This document shows, one piece after another, positions 1 through 12,466 of a stretch of DNA of 64,000 nucleotides (position 1 is its first letter; every line of letters begins with the position of its first letter). Position numbers and translations under genes: made by a program. The DNA lies in assembly GCF_030867145.1 (NCBI RefSeq), contig NC_134418.1:2501-66500 (forward strand), read 5' to 3'. This DNA comes from Opisthocomus hoazin (lineage: Eukaryota; Chordata; Aves; Opisthocomiformes; Opisthocomidae). Below the pieces are notes generated by a model. It did no database searches. It had not been told where the DNA came from and saw only the letters and a list, made by a program, of their open reading frames with translations.

Positions 1-2094
1 AACCCTAACCCTAACCCTAACCCTAACCCTAACCCTAACCCTAACCCTAACCCTAACCCTAACCCTAACCCTAACCCTAACCCTAACCCTAACCCTAACC
101 CTAACCCTAACCCTAACCCTAACCCTAACCCTAACCCTAACCCTAACCCTAACCCTAACCCTAACCCTAACCCTAACCCTAACCCTAACCCTAACCCTAA
201 CCCTAACCCTAACCCTAACCCTAACCCTAACCCTAACCCTAACCCTAACCCTAACCCTAACCCTAACCCTAACCCTAACCCTAACCCTAACCCTAACCCT
301 AACCCTAACCCTAACCCTAACCCTAACCCTAACCCTAACCCTAACCCTAACCCTAACCCTAACCCTAACCCTAACCCTAACCCTAACCCTAACCCTAACC
401 CTAACCCTAACCCTAACCCTAACCCTAACCCTAACCCTAACCCTAACCCTAACCCTAACCCTAACCCTAACCCTAACCCTAACCCTAACCCTAACCCTAA
501 CCCTAACCCTAACCCTAACCCTAACCCTAACCCTAACCCTAACCCTAACCCTAACCCTAACCCTAACCCTAACCCTAACCCTAACCCTAACCCTAACCCT
601 AACCCTAACCCTAACCCTAACCCTAACCCTAACCCTAACCCTAACCCTAACCCTAACCCTAACCCTAACCCTAACCCTAACCCTAACCCTAACCCTAACC
701 CTAACCCTAACCCTAACCCTAACCCTAACCCTAACCCTAACCCTAACCCTAACCCTAACCCTAACCCTAACCCTAACCCTAACCCTAACCCTAACCCTAA
801 CCCTAACCCTAACCCTAACCCTAACCCTAACCCTAACCCTAACCCTAACCCTAACCCTAACCCTAACCCTAACCCTAACCCTAACCCTAACCCTAACCCT
901 AACCCTAACCCTAACCCTAACCCTAACCCTAACCCTAACCCTAACCCTAACCCTAACCCTAACCCTAACCCTAACCCTAACCCTAACCCTAACCCTAACC
1001 CTAACCCTAACCCTAACCCTAACCCTAACCCTAACCCTAACCCTAACCCTAACCCTAACCCTAACCCTAACCCTAACCCTAACCCTAACCCTAACCCTAA
1101 CCCTAACCCTAACCCTAACCCTAACCCTAACCCTAACCCTAACCCTAACCCTAACCCTAACCCTAACCCTAACCCTAACCCTAACCCTAACCCTAACCCT
1201 AACCCTAACCCTAACCCTAACCCTAACCCTAACCCTAACCCTAACCCTAACCCTAACCCTAACCCTAACCCTAACCCTAACCCTAACCCTAACCCTAACC
1301 CTAACCCTAACCCTAACCCTAACCCTAACCCTAACCCTAACCCTAACCCTAACCCTAACCCTAACCCTAACCCTAACCCTAACCCTAACCCTAACCCTAA
1401 CCCTAACCCTAACCCTAACCCTAACCCTAACCCTAACCCTAACCCTAACCCTAACCCTAACCCTAACCCTAACCCTAACCCTAACCCTAACCCTAACCCT
1501 AACCCTAACCCTAACCCTAACCCTAACCCTAACCCTAACCCTAACCCTAACCCTAACCCTAACCCTAACCCTAACCCTAACCCTAACCCTAACCCTAACC
1601 CTAACCCTAACCCTAACCCTAACCCTAACCCTAACCCTAACCCTAACCCTAACCCTAACCCTAACCCTAACCCTAACCCTAACCCTAACCCTAACCCTAA
1701 CCCTAACCCTAACCCTAACCCTAACCCTAACCCTAACCCTAACCCTAACCCTAACCCTAACCCTAACCCTAACCCTAACCCTAACCCTAACCCTAACCCT
1801 AACCCTAACCCTAACCCTAACCCTAACCCTAACCCTAACCCTAACCCTAACCCTAACCCTAACCCTAACCCTAACCCTAACCCTAACCCTAACCCTAACC
1901 CTAACCCTAACCCTAACCCTAACCCTAACCCTAACCCTAACCCTAACCCTAACCCTAACCCTAACCCTAACCCTAACCCTAACCCTAACCCTAACCCTAA
2001 CCCTAACCCTAACCCTAACCCTAACCCTAACCCTAACCCTAACCCTAACCCTAACCCTAACCCTAACCCTAACCCTAACCCTAACCCTAACCCT
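1..2094. repeat. Telomeric repeat array (CCCTAA)n
   Basis: The hexamer AACCCT is repeated 349 times without a single change. The C-rich strand runs 5' to 3' from the left edge, so the chromosome terminus lies to the left and the G-rich strand (TTAGGG) is the minus strand. This is the vertebrate telomere sequence. The perfect homogeneity fits a terminal array kept uniform by telomerase rather than an old interstitial telomeric block. Confidence 0.98.
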
Positions 2095-2350
2095 AGTCCC
2101 TAACCCTAACCCTAGTCCCTAACCCTAACCCTAGTCCCTAACCCTAACCCTAGTCCCTAACCCTAGTCCCTAACCCTAGTCCCTAACCCTAGTCCCTAAC
2201 CCTAACCCTAACCCTAGTCCCTAACCCTAACCCTAACCCTAACCCCAACCCTTACCCCTAACCCCAACCCTTACCCCTAACCCCAACCCTTAATGTTGCT
2301 AACCCTAATGTTGCTAACCCCTCACCCTAACCCCCTTACCCTCACCCCTC
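2095..2350. repeat. Variant and degenerate telomeric repeats
   Basis: From base 2,095 the array changes abruptly to copies containing CCCTAGTC interspersed with CCCTAA, then to CCCCAACCCTTACCCCTAA variants, then to blocks joined by AATGTTGCT, and fades out near 2,350. Such a zone of variant repeats at the inner edge of the telomere is typical of vertebrate chromosome ends. Confidence 0.93.
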
Positions 2351-2880
2351 ACCTGTAACTGTAATTTCCCTAACTGTGACCTGTAACAGTCTGACTTGTA
2401 ACTGTGTAACCCTAATTGTCTAAGCTGTAACTGCTAAGCACAATTGTTAACTGCTGTTACTGTAAGTGTGAGATCCTAATGTGAATGATGTTGTGTCAAG
2501 TTGTACCTGTCACACTTGTTGTGTGTGTAAGTGGTAATGTTGTGATTTGAATTTGTTGGATGTCTGTGCTTGGAATGTGTGTGGTAATGTGGTATGTGCT
2601 CTTGGTGTGTGTTCTGGTGCAGTTGGTGTTTTGTGTGGTGTGTGTGGTGGGTGGGTGTGTTGTCAGTAGATGGATGTTGTGGCTGGTGGTTTGTGTTTCT
2701 GGGTGTGATGTGGTGTTTTGTGTACTGTTGTGTTAGGCAAGTTTTGTGGTTGTAGGGGCATTGGTGTGTGACAGTCGTTGTGTAGTGTGAATGTTGTTAG
2801 TTGAGTGGGGATGTTATTGATGTGTGGTGCGATTTGGTTATGTTGTTATCCTATTTGAAGTAAAAATATAAAAATAATAA
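2351..2880. repeat. GT-rich subtelomeric tract
   Basis: The plus strand becomes strongly G/T-rich (runs such as TGTGTGTAAGTGGTAATG) with very few C residues from about 2,500 to 2,850. No open frame or clear unit is visible. It may be decayed telomere-derived or simple GT repeat DNA. The strand bias is opposite to that of the neighbouring C-rich telomere strand. Confidence 0.6.
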
Positions 2881-2900
2881 GTCTGGTGCAGCAGTAGAAA

Positions 2901-2978
2901 TTTGCACCCACCCTGGGAGTAATTTTTTTTTTTTTTTAAAATTTACATTACTTGAATTACTCCCAGGGTGGGTGCAAA
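2901..2978. repeat. Perfect 24-bp foldback (hairpin)
   Basis: Bases 2,901-2,924 and 2,955-2,978 are exact reverse complements (core GCACCCACCCTGGGAGTAA), separated by 30 nt that are mostly T and A. Weaker pairing continues outward (GTAGAAA against the CTCTAC side). It could be the ends of a small non-autonomous DNA transposon or a foldback element. No target duplication was identified. Confidence 0.75.
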
Positions 2979-4830
2979 GTTAAAGTGCTCTACTTTTACT
3001 GTTGGAACAAAATTTCCAATACAATTGTTCCACTGCAGTAACCAGCACCATACATACATTCAGTCACATGCTGAAACACACAATTTTGGCGCTTCATAGC
3101 ATTAGTTTATTTCTGCACTGAGACAGAGACAAAGAGAAAACAAAAAAGACAGGTGTAAGACTTACAATGAAAACACACTGACACGCTATGAGAAAACAAA
3201 CTTCACACAAAGACCAATGACTACTACATCTGCAAGCCAGATTTTGATTTGCGCTGCTGTTCTCAGTCTAAACCAAAAGGTGACTCAGACAAGCAGAGCA
3301 AAAACAAAGACAAAGACAGAGGTTGCCAAAAATAGTTACTTTTTCCTACTTCTGCATGTCCTGCTAATGCTAACAGTCAAAAACACTCACCTATGAAACT
3401 GAAACACTAACAAAGACAGGAAAACCACTCAACAAAATGACACATAAACACAACACATTTTCCAGACAAGGAGAAAGTCTGATGCTACTGAGGGAAGGCA
3501 CACACCAATGAATAAACCAGTCCATAAAAGGAATGGGAGACATAAAAGTAAAAACTCTTTATTACACTTTATTCATCTTTATTAAACTTTATTACACTTA
3601 TTAACAGTTATTAACAGATCCAGCTTTATTTTGCATGCTACATACTCCCAGAGCACAATGTCTCCACAACCTTATATACCTCCAGTACTTGTGATGGATA
3701 CTTCAAAAGTCCACTTTGAAATTCCCTTTAGCATCTCATTGGATACTTTCTCCACAGTACAACTCCCTGTTCATTCATTGCCTCCATTGCACCATGAACG
3801 TCACCGTCCAGTTTGGGCATATGTTACACCCACCAATTGCTCGACAAGACCTTCAAACTACTCCTCCCTCTTAGATCAGCACTTATGCTACCGCTATTAA
3901 GCTATCCTCCAAGTAGTAAGACGCATGATATTTTTTTAACTGTTCACAACTCCATTACACTAATGGGATATACAACTGGCCCTCAAATGCCTCTTTCATC
4001 GCAATTTATAACACACTGTTTCATTACCCTTATACTCCCCAGCCGCACCTTCGCTCTCTGCGGTGCATTTTTCCCCAAACAGTGTATTTACCCGTGGACG
4101 TGGAGGGCCGCCCTTAGCTTAGTACGGTCATTTCCCAGTCTGTTCAGCACTGGGATGGTACCCTGCATCCTTCGCTATCCTACACTTCAGTTTATCTCAT
4201 TCTTCCAGATTCATTTGGCTCACTACTGACACCGAGAATGTTTTCTACTATCGTTACCCACATTCCATTTCCACCATTTACTACAATCATACAGTATGAC
4301 TTACTGCCTTGCTCATCTTAACTGCTGTTATTACTTTAGTCCATTTTAACTCATTCCATGTGATCCTTACATCAAACTCTACAAACTATCCCTTACAGCT
4401 TTCAACAGCATTGGACCTGCAAATCCACAAACCGTAGCTACAATCCTTCCTGCGTTGCTCCCTTCCATTCACCACAGAAGCCGCTGCTACACATAAATAA
4501 TTGTTCCTCCGCAAGGCAACATCATCTCTGCTACTAGTACACCCAGGCAGACAATGACCGAGCTCTGCTCTGCCCAGTGACATCTCCTCTTCCCCACCTA
4601 CATGCTCATATAAACATTACACAGATCATTCTGTCACAAACTACAATGACCACAGCAATTTACAACCCTAACACTCTACAATACAGTTAGGCCAACTAGC
4701 TACACATGCCAGTCCTTGTCAACACTGCCATCTAGTCCAACTCCCCACACCCTTCTGCTCCATCAATCTCCATCATCTTTCTATGACTGTCCACTACAGA
4801 CGCATCCCTGCAGCAACACAAAATTCCAAA
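2979..4830. other. Unannotated subtelomeric sequence
   Basis: No gene, known repeat or RNA gene is recognised here. The only local structure is a short T/A-rich tract at 3,547-3,618 with repeated TTTATTACAC-like pieces. Open frames of 89 and 138 codons are short, overlap in different frames and have no recognisable motif. Confidence 0.5.
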
Positions 4831-6240
4831 ATTTCAGGGGAGCGCTCCCCAGAAACAGCATTCCCAGAAGCCCCCCCATTCACCCTGCCTGCCAAAACCC
4901 TGGCCCGAGACTGCCCGGGCCCAAACATTGGCAATGAACATCGCCTCGCAGAGCGGCCGGGACCAGGGGAAAAAAAAACCCAGCTGGGGGAAAGGAAAAA
5001 AAATCCCCCAGCTGGGGTTTTTTTTATTCTAACGTGGCTTGTTGTTTTTTTCAGGAACTCCTACATCTCTGGAAAAGATCACACCTCAAGCCCACATACA
5101 ACCCACTACAGAAACACAATCATCAACCACACACGGACAGACACCATTTGCACGCACCTACCACGCTAATCACTCCACATGCTCACCCCATCCATTCGGC
5201 TCCCTGCCTGCCAGCACCCAGTGTCGGTGGTGCTCCTCAGGAACGCTGTTCCCGGGAGCCTCAAAATTCACCCTGCCTGCCAAAACCCTGGCCCGAGACT
5301 GCCCGCGGCCCAAACATTGGCGATGAACATCGCCTCGCAGAGCGGCCGGGACCAGGGGAAAAAAAAACCCAGCTGGGGGAAAGGAAAAAAAAATCCCCCA
5401 GCTGGGGTTTTTTTTATTCTAACGTGGCTTGTTGTTTTTTTCAGGAACTCCTACATCTCTGGAAAAGATCACACCTCAAGCCCACATACAACCCACTACA
5501 GAAACACAATCATCAACCACACACGGACAGACACCATTTGCACGCACCTACCACGCTAATCACTCCACAGGCTCACCCCATCCATTCGGCTCCCTGCCTG
5601 CCAGCACCCAGTGTCGGTGGTGCTCCTCAGGAACGCTGTTCCCGGGAGCCTCAAAATTCACCCTGCCTGCCAAAACCCTGGCCCGAGACTGCCCGCGGCC
5701 CAAACATTGGCGATGAACATCGCCTCGCAGAGCGGCCGGGACCAGGGGAAAAAAAAAACCCAGCTGGGGGAAAGGAAAAAAAATCCCCCAGCTGGGGTTT
5801 TTTTTATTCTAACATGGTTTGTTGTTTTTTTTCCATGAACTCCTACATCTCTGGAAAAGATCACACCTCAAGCCCACATACAACCCACTACAGACACACT
5901 GTCATCAGCCATACACCGCTACAACACTGGCAGTCACCTACCACACTCATCACCCCACACGCTCACCCCATCCATTCGCCTGTCTGCCTGCCAGCTACCC
6001 ATCGCCCAGTGTCTGCAGAGCTCCTCAGGAACGCTGTTCCCAGGGGCCTCAAAATTCACTGCGCCTGCTAAAACCCCAGCTGAAGCCTGTCTGCGGTCCA
6101 AACGCTGGCAATAAACATCGCCTAGACACACAGCCAGGACCAGGGGAAAAAAAAAACCCAGCTAGGGGAAGGCAAAAAAGATTCCACCAGCTGGGAGTGT
6201 TTTTTTGTTGTGTTTTGTTTTTTTTTTTACTATATTCCTA
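4830..6240. repeat. 390-bp tandem repeat with CAGCTG hairpins
   Basis: About four units. The marker CAGCTGGGGGAAAGG (last copy altered) starts at 4,981, 5,370, 5,761 and 6,159, giving spacings of 389, 391 and 398 bp. Units two and three are nearly identical, and the outer two have drifted. Each unit holds an inverted repeat in which A-run plus CCCAGCTGGGGG pairs with CCCCCAGCTGGGG plus T-run (for example 4,971-5,025). A GC-rich stretch precedes it (GCAGAGCGGCCGGGACCAGG). A 345-codon open frame at 5,034-6,071 exists only because the repeat length allows it. No gene is inferred. Confidence 0.9.
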
Positions 6241-7540
6241 ATTCTTATATATCTCAAAAAAAGACTCAGCCACCCATACAGTCTGAAAAGAAAAACATAT
6301 TTAACCCTGACATCATCATACAGTATCAGACGCATTCAAAATCTACCACTGTTTCCACAGCCATTCATTCCACTCCACCCTCATAACGTAGCCCCTTGGC
6401 CACGTGCCTGCCACAAAAGCAGACCGCAGCACATCAAGAGCCACCCCTGGAACATCCCTGGTACCTGACCTCAAAACTACATCACCGCTACACATGATCC
6501 CTAACTGTTAGCCTTCATAACCAGATGCTGAGCAATGTGCTGAGCTACTTCCACTTCTGCTCTGTCTTCGCTTATCATTGCATACTCCAGCTACATTCGA
6601 TCAAGTATTTGCTCAGGGATACAGAGTACTCGGTGGCACCTGCAAACCGCAATGGAAAGGAGTCTACAGCCTGCTGGCCCACAGCTACCGGCCCCGTAAA
6701 ACCCCTACAACCTCCACCCAAAACAGCCATGCTAATCAACACCGAACCATCCCGTGCTGAGACTGTTCCACCCCTACTAGAATTGCTACACAAACACACG
6801 AAGCATCTCTACCGCAAACGCACACACTCTCTACACACGTGACCTCAGGACACCAGACTACCACACAGGGGACTGTTACTGCTACACCAAGATATGCAGC
6901 CTGACAATAAACACAACAACGCTGAGGCTCCGTGGCAGGGACCCTCTGGTGTGCCCCGCCTCGAGAGCACCTCAGCTTTGGCTAAAAGACGGGGGATTGA
7001 GTCACAGTCATTGATGGAGACTAAATGCCAGAAAAACAATGGGACTAGGATGCCACAGAAAATAAACCCCTGGGATAACTGTCAAGAACAGTCAGCGAGG
7101 AAACACCTGCTGGCAAAGCACAATCTGCAAAGCTGACGAGCCTAATGCACAGATGATGCTAGACTGGTCTAGTGTCACTGCCCTGGCACATCATTCAGTG
7201 AATCGAGATGTGCGCGACTGGCACCATGTCAATAACTCGACCGTGCATAGATACTACTGACAGCTGCTGCGATTGCAGTATAATGACAATATGCCCGATG
7301 CTCTACAAGCACCTTGTGCTGCTCTGTCACATGCAAAAACAGAACACGAGCCTGCTTAACAGACACCGCACCCAGAATACAAGGCAGACCTCTGCAGCTG
7401 CGCTCCAAAACCTAGAATAACAGAGTCCTCTGTGACACTTCAGAATTCCAGAGCATCTTCATAACTAATAAGCACCAAACCAACCGACTGCTGAGGCCCA
7501 TCACGCTGCACCTCAGACCTAGTCTCAACTGCTTCTGCAG
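6241..7540. other. Unannotated subtelomeric sequence
   Basis: No recognisable gene or repeat. Open frames are below 106 codons and overlap on both strands. Base composition is mixed and I see no splice-bounded structure. Confidence 0.45.
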
Positions 7541-8470
7541 GCTTGCTGCAAAGCGCCTGCAAAGCCAATAGGAAAGACATTGCTGAACTACAATTTTACC
7601 TCATGCTAGCTCTCAATCCAATTGCTATCAGCTCTACTCCATCTCACATGCGTAACAACCTCCGAGTCGCTTCCAACCTCTACCCTGACACTGCAATGCC
7701 GTACCATATGGACTTAAACACCGAACCGGAGAACGCTGGCAACATTAATGCCAAACGATGCACCGCACTCTTACATAACCGACAAGACAAACCGCGACAC
7801 GGGCCCATACAATGCTTAACTGTCTCAGAGAGCGTCCATAAAGAGCGCTGCAATGCAAGACCAACAGAGATATACAATGCAATTCAAAAATCAAGTAAAT
7901 ACAGAGCTCCACATTACAAAATGCAACACGGCCCTCAATACAAGGCAAGACGGTCTCCAAGAACAGAGAATACAAGTACAGAGCACTGCAATGCCAGATC
8001 GATACAGAGACAAACGCTGCAATGCAAAATCAAGTACAGAGTGCTGCAGTACAAAACACAATACGGCATCGTACAAAGCAGGACGCTCTCAGGTAACATT
8101 CAATACGAGTACAGATGGATGCAATGCAAGACAAAACACAGTACGGAGCCCTGCAATGCAATACGGTCCCAGGTATCGCTCGCTACAAGTACAGAGCGCT
8201 GCGATCCAGGACCGGTACAGACACAAACAATGCAATGCTAGATCAAATACAGAGATCCACAAGAAAAAAAATTACATGGCTATACAAGCCTGTACATATT
8301 CCAATACAGAGCTCCACATTACAAAACACAAAACAAGTTCATACAAGGCAATACAGTCTCCCATAGCGGTCCATGCAAGTAGTGAGTGCTGCAGTGCAAC
8401 ACACCCAAACATTGACATAAAAATTCAACTATAGAGCACTACAACACAACAACAATACAGAGCAATACAA
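7541..8470. repeat. Degenerate short-motif repeat (TACAGAGC / GCAATGC)
   Basis: Variants of TACAGAGCNCTGCAATGC, ACAAAACACAATAC and CAAGTACAGAG recur many times at irregular 20-60 nt spacing on the plus strand. This looks like an old, degenerate minisatellite. The 232-codon open frame at 7,543-8,241 follows from the scarcity of stops in these motifs, and overlapping frames are also long, so it is not called a gene. Confidence 0.6.
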
Positions 8471-8689
8471 GGCAATACAAATAATAATATAGTGCTACGA
8501 GAAAAAAAAAAACCAGGGCCGTACAATTCAATAGAAACAGAGCACTGCAATACAACACACAATAAAGGACTATTCAGTGCGAGACACTCACGTGGCAGGC
8601 GATACAAGGCATAATAATACAGTGCAAAAGCACACAAAACGCTGCAAAACAATGCAGTTGCAGACGGTGCTCAAAACCAATACCGAGTT

Positions 8690-9660
8690 TTGAGAAGCCA
8701 GGATTTAAGACCTAAGCCCGTAACGAGGCAGAGATGAAATGCTGCAGGGGAACTCTATGGTAGCAGAATTGCCATGAGCAGAGCTTTTCTTCTGGCCCAG
8801 ATCACCTCCGCAAAGGGGACTCTCCAGAAAGACCTCTGATGAAAACCACACCTTAGGCTCCAATCGCAAGATGAGGAACGCTTGACAGGCTCTAGACCAA
8901 AGCAGCGAAGCTTGCGACACCAAATGCACGCCGACCGAGCTGCACAAGAGTGCAGAAAGTAGATACCTGTAGAAAGCATCACATAGAAGACTAATCGCAC
9001 AACACAAATGACACTGGGAAACACACACAGGCCAGAACAGTCACACCCTAAAGGACAGATGCCAGGACCTCTGTCCGCCCCAAACTTAAGAGACCCTAAA
9101 TAGCTCCCTCCGCAACCCTGGTGTTACACCTCCTGCCGGCCTCACCCCACCCACAGCTTTGGCCCTGGACTTACCTTTGAGGGAAGGATGCAGAATCCAT
9201 CCTCATTGACCACATCATAAAATTAGATGCTCCTGCATTCCACATGTTCTACATCAGTATCTGCATAACATATATAAACAAACACGCCTCACTAACATTA
9301 CTGACTGGAAGCATCACATTAGCAAACACCGCTCCCTTCCACAAGATACCCAGTTGCCGATACCTAACTTAGCAAGTCCAGCAATATCGGTAGCATTTTG
9401 GAATACCGTCTAGAGTCCAACAAAAGCTTGCCATTAAAAACAAACCCCCCAAAAAAACCAAACTTGAGGCCCCACACCTACAAGCCTGAACACTGTCAAC
9501 ATTCAGTCGTCTTTGCCACTGCTGATCATCCCCTCCCACATAGCTCCCATCATCAGTTCAAAACACCATTGAAATGATAGGCTGCACAGCCTGCCAAGGA
9601 GCAACTCCATGCGAGCTCACTACCCAACTGCTGCCTGAACACTCGAGGCCTATCAACAGA
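8690..9660 (-). pseudogene. Decayed left-edge cassette unit
   Basis: Bases 8,690-9,360 keep scattered similarity to the cassette (TTTAAGACCTAAGCC at 8,695, a D-like stretch near 9,190-9,235, GGAAGCATCACATTAGC near 9,307). Bases 9,360-9,660 match the upstream spacer of long units (AGAGTCCAA..., TGATCATCCCCTCCC). Exon borders cannot be drawn. This is the copy closest to the telomere and the most degraded. Confidence 0.5.
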
Positions 9661-11040
9661 TTAAGCATGATCTCCTATCGCTATGCCACCTAACCCTCAC
9701 TCTACACCCCTGGGCAGAGAAGCACAAAACAAAACACACACAGAGACACAGACCAACGTTACACACACCACCACCAACAATGGGATTCAAAGAACAGAGA
9801 AAACTCTCGGCGAGAAGAATGACTCCCCAACGGGAGAAGCTGTCCAGCAATACGACCAGCAGGGCCACAATGGCCCAGAACAAGGAGGCTCTACGGCAGC
9901 CCCAGAAGAGCAGAGTTGAACAGAATGCTCCGTTACAAGAAGTTACGCTCTAAACAGAGACGATGGATCTGCAAGAAGCTGGCTTCAAGACCTAAGAACA
10001 CAAGATCGCAGGGAAGAAGTCCCACAGTCCATGAAAATGGACCGGAAGAGAGAAGAGCTGCTGACACAGCCTGAGATGACACCGCAAAAGAGAACTGATG
10101 GGAAACTTCCAAGATGTGACACCGATCCATGCTTTATGCGCAAAACGTAAGATGAGAAGCGCCCAATGGACACTATGCCAAAGAGTACAGGCATTCCAGA
10201 CCCTAGGAATGGCACCTGATATGCATAATGTGCTCATTGAGCACAGAGAGCAATGACGATGTTGAGACACAGGTAAAATCCAAGACACCAAACACAGACC
10301 ACACAGATGACACCACCACAGACACAGTTCTGGAACTACCCGCCCCCTTGGCCTACAGAGAAACCCCTTCCCTTGATCCGCCCAAAACGGCCTGTTCCTG
10401 GACAGCTCTCTCCCCTACACTAGCTTCACAAGCTCTCCCTGAACTGCCCAACTGTAGTCCCCTCCCTCCAGACCCTTCCAAGCCCCCGGACTTAGCTTTC
10501 AGAGGGACGTGGGCTCTAAATCCGACCTCGACCAAAAATGCATTAGGTATCTGGGATGTTCCTGCAGTCACCAGGTTGCACTTCATCACTGAAAAACAGA
10601 AAACCCAGAAACACTGCTGACAGGAAACATCACACTGGCCAAGACCAACCTCTTCCACAAAAACCCCCTCCTCAGAAGCACCCGGGTGCTCTGCTCACCT
10701 GCTCGTTCCAGAGTCGGACGCTGCAGCCATCGTTGCTTGCGATACCTGAGATACCAAGAGACACAAAATGATCATTGCACCCGTGAGAAGTCACCCGACC
10801 CACACTCCTCCTTGCTACCGCCCCAGCTCACCTCAAACAGTTGTCCAATGCCAAAGGCGGCCCGCTCAGCCCCTGCAAAACCAAGAGAGACACCCCTCAC
10901 TTAGCTGCTGCACAATACTTTGCTCTCACACGCTCACCGGGCCCGCAACTGCCTCACCTTCTCGGACTTCATGTCAGCATGCTACTTTGCTCCTCCGAGG
11001 ATATGTGCGGCACCTGCAATAAAATCAAAGCAAACAGCGC
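9660..11040 (-). pseudogene. Short cassette unit (A-B-C-D-X)
   Basis: Blocks A to D can be recognised on the minus strand: B near 10,830-10,870, C near 10,700-10,746, and D entering after TGTTTTTCAG near 10,600. The D frame is open to a stop at 10,353 and contains TAGTSQIPNAFLVE and ASVGERAVQEQAVLGGSREG. The same phrases recur in array 2, which argues for an ancestral coding sequence. Block A here has an in-frame TAG where other copies read AAGCAG, so this copy is broken. Bases 9,700-10,290 are the X region. Confidence 0.5.
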
Positions 11041-11425
11041 ATGCTGAGATACTGCCCAAAAACAAAGCTTGCCTGCATCAATCCCAACCTTCTGCTTCTG
11101 TACCTTAGCTGGTCATCCACGTTGGCCCTGCCATTTACGCATTCCCTGGTTGCCCTGAGCAGAGCAGTTCCAAGGCAAGCACACACAGGCACAGACCAAC
11201 ATTACACACAACACCAAAAACAATGGGAATCAAGAGAGAAAACTCCTCCACAAGAACAATGACTCCCTGACGGGAGACGCTGTTGGACAAGGAGACCGAC
11301 AGGGCCGCATTGGCCCAGAGCGAGGAGGCTCCACGGCAGCCCCAGAAAACCGGATTAGAACACAATGGTCCGTTACAAGAAGTTACGGTCAAAATGGAGA
11401 CGATGGATGTGCAAGAAGCCCGGCT

Positions 11426-12466
11426 TCAAGACCTAAGAGCATAAGGATGCAGGGAAGAAGTCCCACAGTCCATAAAAATGGACCGGAAGAGAGAAGAGCT
11501 GCTGCTGACACAGCCTGGAACGATGCCGCAGCAGAAAGATGCTAGACTGATCCACGCTTTACGCTTGTAAGGCAAGAAGAGAAGACCTGAATTGGCACTA
11601 TGCCAATGAGTACACGCATTCGAGACCCCAGGTATGGCACGGAGGCACATGATGAGCTTTGTGAGTGCAAAGAGAAACAAGGATATCGAGACCAGAGGAA
11701 GGTCTGCGACACAAGACACACCACAACAACAACATAGCACTGACCACACAGGCTGGAACTGCCCTGCCCATGCTAGTCCTAGGATGCAGGGGAACTCGGT
11801 CCCTTTCTGTGCCCAGAGAGGCCCGCTCCTGCGCAGCCCTCTCCCCTGCACTAATGTTACAAGCCCTGTCCGCAATGCCCAACTGTGGTCCCCTCCCTCC
11901 AAACCCTTCCCAGCCCCAGTCCCTCGACTTAGCTTTTGGAGGGCCGGGAGTCTGAATCCATCCTCGACAACAAGCATGTTGGCTAACTGGGATGCTCCTG
12001 CAGTCAACAGGTCTGATTTGTCATCTGGAAAAGAGGAAAAGATGAGGACATCACAGACCACACATGGTGCTGACAGTAAGCATCACACTGGCCAAGACCA
12101 ACCTCTTCCACAACAATCCCCTCCTCAGAAGCACCAGGATGCTCTGCTGCTCACTTGTTCTTTCCGGAGTCGGACACTGCAGCCATAATCGCCTCTGCAA
12201 CCTAAGATGCCAAGACACACAAAATGATCATTGCACCCGTGAGAAGTCACCTGCCCTACGCTCCTCGCTGCCACCCCGACTCACCTCAAGAGCTTATCCA
12301 ATGCCAAAGGCGGCCCGCACGGCCCCTGCAAAACCAAGACAGAGACATGTCACTGAGTTGCTGCACAGTACTTTGCTCTTACACACTGACCCGGTCCACA
12401 ACCACCTCACCTTCTCGGACCTCTTGTCAGCATGCTGCTTTGCCCCTTCAGGACTATGTGTGGCAC
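11426..12466 (-). CDS. Candidate spliced frame A-B-C-D, copy 1 (unknown product)
   Basis: Predicted exons on the minus strand are A 12,411-12,466, B 12,285-12,325, C 12,155-12,201 and D 11,426-12,024. Introns are about 85, 83 and 130 nt, with GTGAG donors and TTTTGCAG/CATCTTAG/TTTTCCAG-type acceptors. The phases join (A ends 0, B 0 to 2, C 1 to 1, D from 2) into one open frame ending at a TGA at 11,426-11,428. A reads ATHSPEGAKQHADKRSEK. D contains LLTAGASQLANMLVVEDGF and ends with a Cys/Leu-rich stretch. No domain is recognised. The frame lacks a start codon because block G upstream carries an in-frame TGA in this phase. It could be a pseudogene, a lncRNA or a 3' part of a longer gene. Confidence 0.4.

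Noticed and set aside
5034-6071. 345-codon open frame on the plus strand
   Set aside because: It spans the 390-bp tandem repeat and repeats its own peptide because successive units happen to stay open. Overlapping frames are equally repeated. No domain.
7543-8241. 232-codon open frame with many Gln, Thr and Asn residues
   Set aside because: Lies in a degenerate short-motif repeat with few stop codons; a second long frame overlaps it. No known motif.
11634-12188. 184-codon plus-strand frame, duplicated at 15,210-15,764
   Set aside because: It is antisense to the splice-bounded D and C blocks and runs through their splice sites. Duplication alone explains its recurrence.
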